49,794 nucleotides of DNA from Chloroflexota bacterium. GTDB taxonomy: Bacteria; Chloroflexota; Dehalococcoidia; UBA2979. Positions 37,031-45,122 of the stretch are shown in pieces. Location of the stretch: contig CANIRU010000005.1 in assembly GCA_947470025.1 (NCBI GenBank), positions 1 through 49,794 of the forward strand, in the 5' to 3' direction. The notes under the pieces were generated by a model, which was not told the origin of the DNA, did not search any database, and was given only the letters and a program-made list of their open reading frames with translations. Position 1 is the first letter of the stretch, and each line of letters opens with the position of its first letter. The translations under genes were made by a program, and so were the position numbers.

Positions 37031-38587
37031 ATGAGCCTCAACCTCCCCCGCCCCGGCGCGCCATGGGACGGCAATCCGCCGCTGAATCTGGCCCGGTGGT
37101 GCCTCGAACGGCACGCCGAGGATCCCGCGAGCCGTGACCGAGTTGCGTTCACCTTCGTCAACGAGGACGGCTCCGCGCAGTCGTGGACCTACACGGCGGT
37201 GTGGGAGCGCGTCCAGCGCCACGCCCGAGGCCTGCTTGCGGGCGGCATGGAGCCCGGCGACCGCATCCTGATCCGCCTGCCGCACTCGCCCGACTATGCA
37301 TTCGCATTCTTCGGCGCGACGCTCGCCGGCCTCGTCCCCATCCCCGCCTCGCCGCTGCTGACCGCCGAGGAGGCCGCGTTCCTCGCCGAGGACGCGCAGG
37401 CAACCGCCGCCATCACCACGTGGGAGCTGCGCATCGAGGATTTCGAGGGCGCGACGCTGCTGCCCGGCGACCTCGACATGCTCGATGGCCCCGGTCCGCT
37501 TCCGGAGACGCATGCCGAGGACCCTGCGTTCCTCATCTACACCTCCGGCACGACCGACCGCCCGAAGGGCGCCGTCCACGCCCATCGCACCGTCCACGGC
37601 CGCGCGATGATGCGCGAGGGCTGGCAGGACTTCCGCCCCACGGACGTGACGCTGCACGCGGGCACGCTCAACTGGTCGTACACGCTGGGCGTCGGGCTGA
37701 TGGACGCGTGGGCCGCCGGGGCGCACGCGATCCTCGCGGGTGGTGCGAGCACTCCCGACCGCTGGCCGGGGCTGATGCGCGACTTCGGCGTGACGGTGTT
37801 CGTCGCGGTGCCGACCGTGTACCGGCAGATGCTGAAGTACGCGCGGCCCGAGGACGCCGGGTCGCAGCTGCGCCACGTCCTCTGCGCCGGCGAGCCGCTG
37901 TCGCCGACGCTGCTCGATGAGTGGCGCGCGCGCGTCGGCACGCCGATGTACGAGGCCCTCGGCATGACTGAGGTGAGCACGTACATCTCGAGTGGCCCCT
38001 CGACCCCCACGCGCGCGGGCTCGCCGGGGCGCCCGCAGGCTGGTCGCATCGTTGCGATCCTGCCGCCCGAGGATGACGTCCCCATCGAACCGCTCCCGGC
38101 GGGCGAGATCGGGCTGCTCGCGGTGCATCGCTCGGACCCCGGCCTGATGCTCGGCTACTGGCGCCGGCCCGAGGAAGACGCGGCGGTCGTGCGCGGCGAC
38201 TGGTTCGTCGGGGGCGACCTCGCCAGCCTCGACGAGGACGGCTACCTCTGGTTCCACGGCCGCGCTGACGACGTCATCAAGTCCTTCGGCTACCGCCTCT
38301 CCCCCGTCGAGATCGAGCACGCCATCGAGATGTTCCCCGCCGTCTCCGAGGCCGCTGTCGTGGCCCACCGCATCGACGAGATGAAGACGCTGGTCACCGC
38401 GTGCCTGGTGCCTCGCGAAGGCGCGGAGCTCGACGTCTCGGCGTTGCGCGCGCACGTCGCGCAGCATCTCGCCGAGTACAAGCGGCCGCACGAGTACGTG
38501 GTCGTCGAGTCGCTCCCGCGCACGCGCAACGGCAAGTTGCTGCGCCGCGCGCTCATCGAAGAGATCGAAGCAGGAGATCCCGCATGA
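37031..38587 (+). CDS. AMP-dependent acyl/aryl-CoA synthetase (benzoate-CoA ligase-like)
   Basis: FLIYTSGTTDRPKGAVHAHRT, GMTEVSTYISSGP, GDLASLDEDGYLWFHGRADDVIKSFGYRLSPVEIE. Confidence 0.93.
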   Translation: MSLNLPRPGAPWDGNPPLNLARWCLERHAEDPASRDRVAFTFVNEDGSAQSWTYTAVWERVQRHARGLLAGGMEPGDRILIRLPHSPDYAFAFFGATLAGLVPIPASPLLTAEEAAFLAEDAQATAAITTWELRIEDFEGATLLPGDLDMLDGPGPLPETHAEDPAFLIYTSGTTDRPKGAVHAHRTVHGRAMMREGWQDFRPTDVTLHAGTLNWSYTLGVGLMDAWAAGAHAILAGGASTPDRWPGLMRDFGVTVFVAVPTVYRQMLKYARPEDAGSQLRHVLCAGEPLSPTLLDEWRARVGTPMYEALGMTEVSTYISSGPSTPTRAGSPGRPQAGRIVAILPPEDDVPIEPLPAGEIGLLAVHRSDPGLMLGYWRRPEEDAAVVRGDWFVGGDLASLDEDGYLWFHGRADDVIKSFGYRLSPVEIEHAIEMFPAVSEAAVVAHRIDEMKTLVTACLVPREGAELDVSALRAHVAQHLAEYKRPHEYVVVESLPRTRNGKLLRRALIEEIEAGDPA

Positions 38588-39048
38588 CGAGCCAGCGCAA
38601 CAGCATCGAACTGTCCGAGGAGGACCAGCGGGAGTTGCTGGCGAACGCGCAAACGCTCCAGGTTGCGAGCCTCGGGCCGAACGGCTGGCCGCACATGGTG
38701 CCGATGTGGTTCGCCGTGGACGACGACGGGCTGATCTCGTTCACGACCTACGGGACCTCGCAGAAGGTCGTGAACCTCGAGCGTGACCCGCGCATCACCG
38801 TGCTGCTGGAGACGGGCACGGCCTACAGCGAACTGCGCGGCATCGCGATCGAGGGCGAGGCGGAGATCGTCCGTGACGCGGCGACCACGTTCCACACGCG
38901 CGGACTCATCGGCGCGAAGAACGAGGGCGCCCCGCGGCCGGAGAAGCCCGCCGCGGGCACCGAGTTCCCCTCGTGGGCCTCGAAGCGGGTCACGATCCGC
39001 GTCCATCCGAAGCGCACCCGCTCGTGGGATCACCGCAAGATCGGGTAG
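38584..39048 (+). CDS. Pyridoxamine 5'-phosphate oxidase-like / PPOX split-barrel protein
   Basis: LQVASLGPNGWPHMVPMWFAVDDDGLISFTTYGTSQKVVNLERDPRITVLLETG; ATGA overlap with upstream gene. Confidence 0.9.
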   Translation: MTSQRNSIELSEEDQRELLANAQTLQVASLGPNGWPHMVPMWFAVDDDGLISFTTYGTSQKVVNLERDPRITVLLETGTAYSELRGIAIEGEAEIVRDAATTFHTRGLIGAKNEGAPRPEKPAAGTEFPSWASKRVTIRVHPKRTRSWDHRKIG

Positions 39049-39053
39049 CGCGG

Positions 39054-39350
39054 ATGGTCGGTCCGGGCACTTCGACGCGGGTCGACGAGCGCACGCTCGA
39101 GGACCTGATGCGCACCGCGCTCCCGCCGACGACCGTGGTGCTGCATAACGACGACGTGAACTCGATGGGCCACGTCATCATCTCGCTCCTCGAAAGTGTC
39201 CCCGAGCTCGAGCCCGACCGCGCGGTCGAGGTGATGCTGACCGCGCACGAGCACGGCCAGGCCGACGTCATCACGTGCCCCCTCGAACGCGCCGAGTTGT
39301 ACCGCGACCGGCTGGAGCAGCACGGCCTGGTGGCGACGATCCGCCGCTAG
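39054..39350 (+). CDS. clpS: ATP-dependent Clp protease adaptor ClpS
   Basis: TTVVLHNDDVNSMGHVIISLLESVPELEPDRAVEVMLTAHEHGQADVITCPLERAELYRDRLEQHGLVATI. Confidence 0.92.
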   Translation: MVGPGTSTRVDERTLEDLMRTALPPTTVVLHNDDVNSMGHVIISLLESVPELEPDRAVEVMLTAHEHGQADVITCPLERAELYRDRLEQHGLVATIRR

Positions 39351-39358
39351 CGCTCTTG

Positions 39359-39397
39359 CCCCCTCTCCCCGCTCGGGGAGAGGGCTGGGGTGAGGGC
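39359..39397. repeat. REP-like hairpin (second family), copy 2
   Basis: CCCTCTCCCC-GCTC-GGGGAGAGGG followed by CTGGGGTGAGGG. Confidence 0.8.
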
Positions 39398-39471
39398 CTC
39401 CGTGGCGAGGTCGCGCGCAAGAGATCGGTCGAGGGGCTTAGGAGTTTCCCCTACCGTCCGACACTTGCCGT

Positions 39472-39711
39472 ATGGAAATCGGACCACCCCTCGTCGACGT
39501 CCTGGCGCGCCTGCCATGGTTCCGCGATCTCTCGCGCGATCACCGCGCGAAGATGCTGGAAGACGTCGCTGCGCGCCTCGCTGTGGAGTCGTCACGCGAG
39601 GAGTTCACCGAGGTGTTGCTGGAGTGGTCGCGCGTCGCGCACCACGACACCAAGTGGGCGCGTCTCGAGTTGCTCCGCAACAGTGGCCTGCTCCACCCCT
39701 CGCAGCGCTAG
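39472..39711 (+). CDS. Small hypothetical protein (79 aa)
   Basis: ORF MEIGPPLVDVLARLPWFRDLSRDHRAKMLEDVAARLAVESSREEFTEVLLEWSRVAHHD; plausible soluble helical composition; flanked by repeats. Confidence 0.5.
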   Translation: MEIGPPLVDVLARLPWFRDLSRDHRAKMLEDVAARLAVESSREEFTEVLLEWSRVAHHDTKWARLELLRNSGLLHPSQR

Positions 39712-39778
39712 CTTCGCTCGCCTCGCCCTGAGGTGACGTGCCCCGCCGCGCCTGTCGTCAGGTCTTCATCCAACAACT

Positions 39779-40033
39779 GTCGATGTGGCAACGTGGGGCG
39801 TCCCATCCCCGGCCCCTTCCCTGCGCGGGAAGGGGATGCGAAACGAGGGCTTCGCCCTCGTACTCCCACCGGGATCGAGTGCGCGCGTCTCGCGCCTCGG
39901 ATCGAACGGTCCGCAGACTGGCAGAGTCCGCCGGGAGTGTGAGGGGCGCGGGGCTCCTCGCACTTGGTCCTCTCTGAACCCCTCCCGCGCCGGGAGGGGC
40001 AGGGGTGGGCCGCCCGTCGGTTGAACTTCGATG
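39779..40033. repeat. Palindromic multi-hairpin element, copy G (TIRs degraded)
   Basis: GTCGATGTGGCAACGTGGGGCGTCCCATCCCC ... GGGTGGGCCGCCCGTCGGTTGAACTTCGAT; hairpins CCCCTTCCCTGCGCGGGAAGGGG, CGAGGGCTTCGCCCTCG, CCCCTCCCGCGCCGGGAGGGG. Confidence 0.85.
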
Positions 40034-40082
40034 GGCTATCGCGAACACCGACCTGCCGCTCGGCCCGCCCGCAGGCGCAGCC

Positions 40083-40652
40083 TTAGCGGTCGGCGTGCAG
40101 CGTCGGCAAGCTGAGGGCGGTGCGACGTTCGTTGGCCGCACGGAAGACGATGTCCTCGTCGGACAGCGCCCGGCTCAACGCGGAGGTCGTCAGGCCGAGT
40201 TCCGGCGCGGCGCGTGCCAGTTGCCAGCCGGACGCCTCGATCACATCGAACATGCCAGCGACGGCCAGCGGGAACCGCGGGTTCTTCGGCGACATCGCCC
40301 ATCGCCCGGTCGAGAGGGCCTCGCCGAGGGCGGCGAGCGTGCCCTTCATCACCACCCCGGGCGAGCACGGGTCGATGGAGACCGGGGCGCGGAGTTGGAA
40401 CGCGATCTCGAGGCGGAGGCGGCGCAGCGCTTTCGCGCGGTTCTCGTGCTGGGAACGCGACTCGTTCGCCTCGCCGGTCAGCGTCGTGGGGCGGTGGCGC
40501 AGGCGCACCGCCGAGTCGGTCTTGTTCCGCTTCTGGCCCCCCGGCCCGCTGGCGCGGAACCGATCCACCTCGCACTGGGCGAGGAGTGCCTCGTCGGTGA
40601 GCTCGAGGTAGGCGCGCCAGTCGGCGACCTTCGTGGCGATGATGTCAGCCAT
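40083..40652 (-). CDS. Peptide chain release factor-like (GGQ-domain) protein with unusual C-terminal extension
   Basis: LLAQCEVDRFRASGPGGQKRNKTDSAVRLRHRPTTLTGEANESRSQHENRAKALRRL. Confidence 0.88.
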   Translation of the reverse strand: MADIIATKVADWRAYLELTDEALLAQCEVDRFRASGPGGQKRNKTDSAVRLRHRPTTLTGEANESRSQHENRAKALRRLRLEIAFQLRAPVSIDPCSPGVVMKGTLAALGEALSTGRWAMSPKNPRFPLAVAGMFDVIEASGWQLARAAPELGLTTSALSRALSDEDIVFRAANERRTALSLPTLHADR

Positions 40653-40756
40653 GCCACGAGCCTACACGCTATGCCGCCTCTCCTGACGCCCCTATCCTGT
40701 CTCCCTGCCGTTCGAGGGTAGGAATCCTTGAGGCCCGCAGGTCGGGAGCGGGCCAG

Positions 40757-40800
40757 CCGGGTATCCCGGCATGGCTTGAGTCCGGGCCGGGCATACCCGG
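40757..40800 (+). other. Stem-loop in argC 5' leader
   Basis: CCGGGTATCCCGG ... CCGGGCATACCCGG pair over 13 bp with a one-base bulge. Confidence 0.6.
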
Positions 40801-40831
40801 CGTGAGCCCCGAGAAGAACGAGGAGACGGCG

Positions 40832-41902
40832 ATGGCGGACAAGAAGGTTCGAGCGCAGCTGGTCGGGGCCACCGGGTACGGCGGCCTCGGCATCCTCGAG
40901 CTGCTCCTCGGGCACCCCAACTTCGAGATCGCGGCGCTCATCGCGCGCGACGACGCGGGCCGACGCATCGACCACGTCTATCCGCACCTGACCGGCCGCT
41001 GCGAGATGACCGTCGAGGCTCCGGACGACAGCAAGATCGGCCGCGACTGCGACGTCGTCATCTTCGCGACGCCGGACCGTGTCTCGCAGGGCTACGCCGC
41101 CGACCTCACCGCGCGCGGTGTGCGGTTCATCGACTACTCCGGCGACTTCCGGTTCACCTCGACCGAGGACTACGCCCGCTACGCGGACCGCCACCCCTCG
41201 ATCAAGGAGTCCACGCACGAGAACGCTGCGCTGCTCGGCCAGAACGCCTATGGCGTCTCTGAGCTGAACGCCGAGGCGATCGCGAACGCGCCGATGGTCG
41301 GGAACCCCGGCTGCTTCGCGATCGGCATCATCCTGGGCCTCGCTCCGCTCTACACCGATGGCCTCGTAGCCGACGGAATCGTCGCGGTAGATGGCCTCAC
41401 GGGGTCCTCGGGTGCCGGGAAGAAGCCCGCGCCGACGCAGCACTTCTCCCACCTCAACGACAACGTGATCCCCTACCGCGTCCTGAACCACCAGCACGTC
41501 GTCGAAGCGGAGATGTCACTCGGCCGGATGGGCGCGGCGGGCGGGGCCACCGTCGATTTCATCCCGCACCTCCTCGGCACGACGCGCGGCATCCTGAACA
41601 CGATGCACGTCACGCTGACGAAGCCGACCCCCCGCGCCGCCATCCTCGAGCGGTACCGCGAGTTCTTCGCTGGGCACCCGTTCGTCCGCGTGCTGGACGA
41701 GCCGCCTACGCTGAAGGGCACCCTGGGCTCGAACTACATCGACGTCTCGGTCTTCACCGCCGCCGGTGACCGCCGGGCCGTGGTCATGTCCTCGATCGAC
41801 AACCTGATGAAGGGCCAGAGCGGCTCCGCGATGCAGAACCTGAACATCATGTTCGGCCTCCCGCAGAACACCGGCCTCGACCGGGGGCCCCTGTACCCGT
41901 AG
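40832..41902 (+). CDS. argC: N-acetyl-gamma-glutamyl-phosphate reductase (ArgC, or LysY-type paralogue)
   Basis: VRAQLVGATGYGGLGILELLLGHPNFEI, GNPGCFAIG, TQHFSHLNDNVIPYRVLNHQHVVEAEM. Confidence 0.92.
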   Translation: MADKKVRAQLVGATGYGGLGILELLLGHPNFEIAALIARDDAGRRIDHVYPHLTGRCEMTVEAPDDSKIGRDCDVVIFATPDRVSQGYAADLTARGVRFIDYSGDFRFTSTEDYARYADRHPSIKESTHENAALLGQNAYGVSELNAEAIANAPMVGNPGCFAIGIILGLAPLYTDGLVADGIVAVDGLTGSSGAGKKPAPTQHFSHLNDNVIPYRVLNHQHVVEAEMSLGRMGAAGGATVDFIPHLLGTTRGILNTMHVTLTKPTPRAAILERYREFFAGHPFVRVLDEPPTLKGTLGSNYIDVSVFTAAGDRRAVVMSSIDNLMKGQSGSAMQNLNIMFGLPQNTGLDRGPLYP

Positions 41903-42171
41903 GCGTGTACCCGGGGTGCGAGGCGCCCGGGCGTGCGAACGCTCGAGCCCGCCGCCGCGTTCAAGGGAGCGGGCCCGGATACCGGAGGCGTCGTGCCGTC
42001 CGACGCGGCACTCGAGCCCCCGGAGGCCGTATCGACGCCTCCCGACGCCCTTCAGACGCTCCCAGACGCTCTATCGAGGCCGGAGTCGCGGCACATCGTG
42101 GTATCCGCTGCCCCGCTGACCCGTATCGTGGTCTTGCACGCGAGAAGCGAACGTAAGCAGGGCAAACCTCG

Positions 42172-42765
42172 TTGAATGAATCGGAAGCGCCTCAGCGCAA
42201 CCGCCCGGTCGTCAGTGCGGCCGACACAGCGGCAGTCGATGCCCTGGTCGATCGTGCCCGGCAGGGGGACGCAGACGCGTTCGGGTTGCTCTACGACCGC
42301 TTCCAGGCCGAGATCGTCCGCTATCTGGCTCACCGCATCGGTGACGCGGATATGGCGGAGGACCTCGCCCAGCAGGTGTTTCTGAAGGCCTGGCAGGCCA
42401 TCCCGCGCTACGAGGCGCGGGGCGTCCCGTTCAAGGCCTGGCTCTACCGGATGGCTCACAACCAGATGGTGGACTACTTCCGCACCCGTCGGCAGACGAC
42501 GGACCTCGACGGCATCGATGTGCCGGAGGAGGCGGAGGCGGAGACGCTGGTGTTGGCGGCGGAGATGAGCGACGCGCTGGGAACAGCGCTGGGCAGGCTG
42601 TCGGAGGATCATCGCCAGGTGCTGACGCTGCGGTTTCTCATGGAGAAGTCCGCGCGCGAGATCGGCGAGATCATGGGACGGAAGGAGGTCACGATCCGTG
42701 GCCTCCAGATGCGGGCGCTGCAGGCACTGAGGCGCGAGATCGAAGAAACGGGTGGACTGCCGTGA
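42172..42765 (+). CDS. ECF-type RNA polymerase sigma factor
   Basis: DAFGLLYDRFQAEIVRYLAHRIGDADMAEDLAQQVFLKAWQAIPRYEARGVPFKAWLYRMAHNQMVDYFR; region 4 LTLRFLMEKSAREIGEIMGRKEVTIRGLQMRALQALR; TTG start 42172 assigned by ORF track. Confidence 0.93.
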   Translation: MNESEAPQRNRPVVSAADTAAVDALVDRARQGDADAFGLLYDRFQAEIVRYLAHRIGDADMAEDLAQQVFLKAWQAIPRYEARGVPFKAWLYRMAHNQMVDYFRTRRQTTDLDGIDVPEEAEAETLVLAAEMSDALGTALGRLSEDHRQVLTLRFLMEKSAREIGEIMGRKEVTIRGLQMRALQALRREIEETGGLP

Positions 42766-45095
42766 ATCGTCGGCAAGACCTCGCCAGCATCATCGACCTC
42801 TGCCTCGACGACATCGTCGAGGGTCGCGCCACCGTGTCCGACTGCCTGGAGCGCTACCCGGAGCACCGCGCGGAGCTCGAGGGCATCCTGTTCACCGCCA
42901 CTTCGATGCAGTCCATCCCCCATCTGGCCGAGCTGGCGCCGAACCCAATCCGCCGCGCCATGCTCATGGAGCTGATCCGCGAGACGCCGCAGCAGCGGCG
43001 CTCGCTGCTCGGCGCGTTCGGGTTGCCCTCGTTCAGCACGATGTTCACGCTCGGCCTTGTGCCGCGCGTCACCGCCGCCGCCGCGCCGATCGCGATCGCC
43101 GCGGCGATCGGGATGTTCCTGCTCGTCAGCCAGCCCTCGACGCCCGCCGCGGCTTCCACGCTCACGGTCTTCGCGGGCGCGGCCGAGGAGCAGGTGGACG
43201 GCTCGTGGCGCCCGCTGCCCGACGGCGCGAGCCTCGGACAGGGCGTCCGTCTCCGCACCACCGCCGAGGGGCACGCGCTGCTGACCTTCCCGGACGGCTC
43301 CACGTCCTCCCTCGACCCGTCGACGGAGATCGCAATCGAGCGGCTCTCCGCCGGCGTCCCGCGCAACGTGCAGATCCGCCAGTACTCCGGCCGCCTCTGG
43401 AATGACGTCGTCACGGACGAGCGCCCGGGTTCGCGGTACGAGGTGGTGACGCAGGACGCGGTCGTGCAGGTGCACGGCACGGTCTTTGAGACGTCGATCG
43501 TCGACGGCCAGACGGCCGTCGCCACGTCCGAGGGTCTCGTGGACGTGGTGCTGGGCGCCGACCGCGTCTCCGTCCCGACCGGCCAGATCGTCCGGGCGCA
43601 GGCCCAGAAGGTCGCGGCCCGCTCCAATCTGCCCGAGGCCGGCAGCCTGACCATCGACGCCCCGTTCGCGGCCGCCCTGGTCTCAGAGCGCGGCGAGGCG
43701 ACCGGCGCGCGTGCGGACGGCGCGATCTTCCGCCAGATCCGTGGCGTCAACACCTCGAACCCGGGCGACGGTCCGCAGAAGTTCGACTTCCAGCGCCTCG
43801 ACCCTGGCATGTACACGCTGAACCTCCAGCGCTTTGAAGCGGGCTCGGGCGACCTCGTGCTGAGCGTGAACGGCGTCGAGCGGCGCGTGCCGATCGATGA
43901 CTCGACCGGTGCGGCCCAGGTGCGCGTCCGCGTGGAGACGCAGGACGGGAAGGCGCGCGTGACCATCGCCGAGCCGGCCCCCCGCGCCGTGCCCGCGGTT
44001 CCCGAGCAGGCCGTCCGCGTCGTGGAGACGGAGCGGACGAAGAAGGTCGCGGACGTCGCCGCCCAGCGCGCGGTCACCGTGGCGCAGAAGCCGCCCTCGA
44101 CCCGCCCAACGGACTCCCCGACGACCTCGACGCCGCCGCGCCCGCAGACCGGCACGACGGGGGCGACCGGCGCCACCGGGACGCAGGGCGGATCACCCAC
44201 AGGAGCTACCGGCACTCAGGCCGGCGCGACCGTCCCGTCCCGGACCCCGGCCCCGCCGGCGATCCCGACCGGCGCGCTCCTCTCGGCGAACGAGGTTTTC
44301 GCCCGCCGCCTCCGCGAGGCGACCGCCGGCAGCGACGCCCCGGCGATCCGCGCTGCCCTCCGTGAGATCGCGGACAACGGCGACGCGAACAACGCCCGCG
44401 CGCAATTCACGATCCTCGCGGTGCTGTTGAACAACGCCGAGTCGGCGGCCCGGGTGACGACAGCGCTATCCGGGGACACGGCGCTCCGCTCGAAGCTGAT
44501 CGACCGGCTCAGCGTGATGCCGGGAGACCAGGCGGACCGCCTGCGCCGTGCGCTCCTCGCCGAGCCGAACCGCCCGCGCCCGGCGAGCACTCCGGAGCCG
44601 ACGCGCACCCCCACGCCGGCCGGTACGCGGCCGCCCACCACCCCGCCGCGCTCGGCCGAGCCCACGCTGCCCACCGTCGTGGACGGCTTCAGCATCCGCC
44701 TCCGCGTAGCCCTCGGCTCGAAGGACAACGAGGTGTTGCGTCGTGCCCTCGCGGAGGTCGTCGCTGACGACTCGTCCGTGACCCGCGCCCGCTTCGAGGT
44801 GCTCGCGGCGCTCGCTGATGACCGCGAGGCCGCCGGACGGGTGGACGGCGCCCTCGATGGCGGAGCGACCCTGCGGACACGGCTGCTGGCGGCGGTGGAC
44901 TCCTTCGCGGCGGAAGAGTCGCGAGGTCGCCTTCGGCAGCTGCTGAGTGATGTGCCCTCGGCGGCGACGGCGACGCCGGCCGCCACCGCGACGACGACGA
45001 CCGCCAACCTGTTGAGCTCGACGCCGACGAGCACACCGACCGCCGCGCCGACACAGACCGCGACGCCGGTCGCGACCGCCACGCCCGGCAGCTAG
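42762..45095 (+). CDS. FecR-domain membrane protein (putative anti-sigma partner) with Thr/Pro-rich and duplicated helical C-terminal domains
   Basis: GTG overlaps sigma stop; TM AAAAPIAIAAAIGMFLLVS; FecR region TVFAGAAEEQVDGSWRPLPDGASLGQGVRLRTTAEGHALLTFPDGS. Confidence 0.85.
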   Translation: MNRRQDLASIIDLCLDDIVEGRATVSDCLERYPEHRAELEGILFTATSMQSIPHLAELAPNPIRRAMLMELIRETPQQRRSLLGAFGLPSFSTMFTLGLVPRVTAAAAPIAIAAAIGMFLLVSQPSTPAAASTLTVFAGAAEEQVDGSWRPLPDGASLGQGVRLRTTAEGHALLTFPDGSTSSLDPSTEIAIERLSAGVPRNVQIRQYSGRLWNDVVTDERPGSRYEVVTQDAVVQVHGTVFETSIVDGQTAVATSEGLVDVVLGADRVSVPTGQIVRAQAQKVAARSNLPEAGSLTIDAPFAAALVSERGEATGARADGAIFRQIRGVNTSNPGDGPQKFDFQRLDPGMYTLNLQRFEAGSGDLVLSVNGVERRVPIDDSTGAAQVRVRVETQDGKARVTIAEPAPRAVPAVPEQAVRVVETERTKKVADVAAQRAVTVAQKPPSTRPTDSPTTSTPPRPQTGTTGATGATGTQGGSPTGATGTQAGATVPSRTPAPPAIPTGALLSANEVFARRLREATAGSDAPAIRAALREIADNGDANNARAQFTILAVLLNNAESAARVTTALSGDTALRSKLIDRLSVMPGDQADRLRRALLAEPNRPRPASTPEPTRTPTPAGTRPPTTPPRSAEPTLPTVVDGFSIRLRVALGSKDNEVLRRALAEVVADDSSVTRARFEVLAALADDREAAGRVDGALDGGATLRTRLLAAVDSFAAEESRGRLRQLLSDVPSAATATPAATATTTTANLLSSTPTSTPTAAPTQTATPVATATPGS

Positions 45096-45122
45096 AGCCC
45101 CACCCCCACGAAGGCGGGCCAG

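Noticed and set aside
41933-42175. 80-aa plus-strand ORF in the argC-sigma gap
   Set aside because: No recognisable family, composition typical of non-coding high-GC frames, overlaps the phased repeats; not enough support to call.
44150-44260. GTTGATGATGTQ stretch considered as collagen-like domain or CRISPR-like repeat
   Set aside because: Only about five Gly-X-Y triplets and no spacer structure; treated as a Gly/Thr linker.
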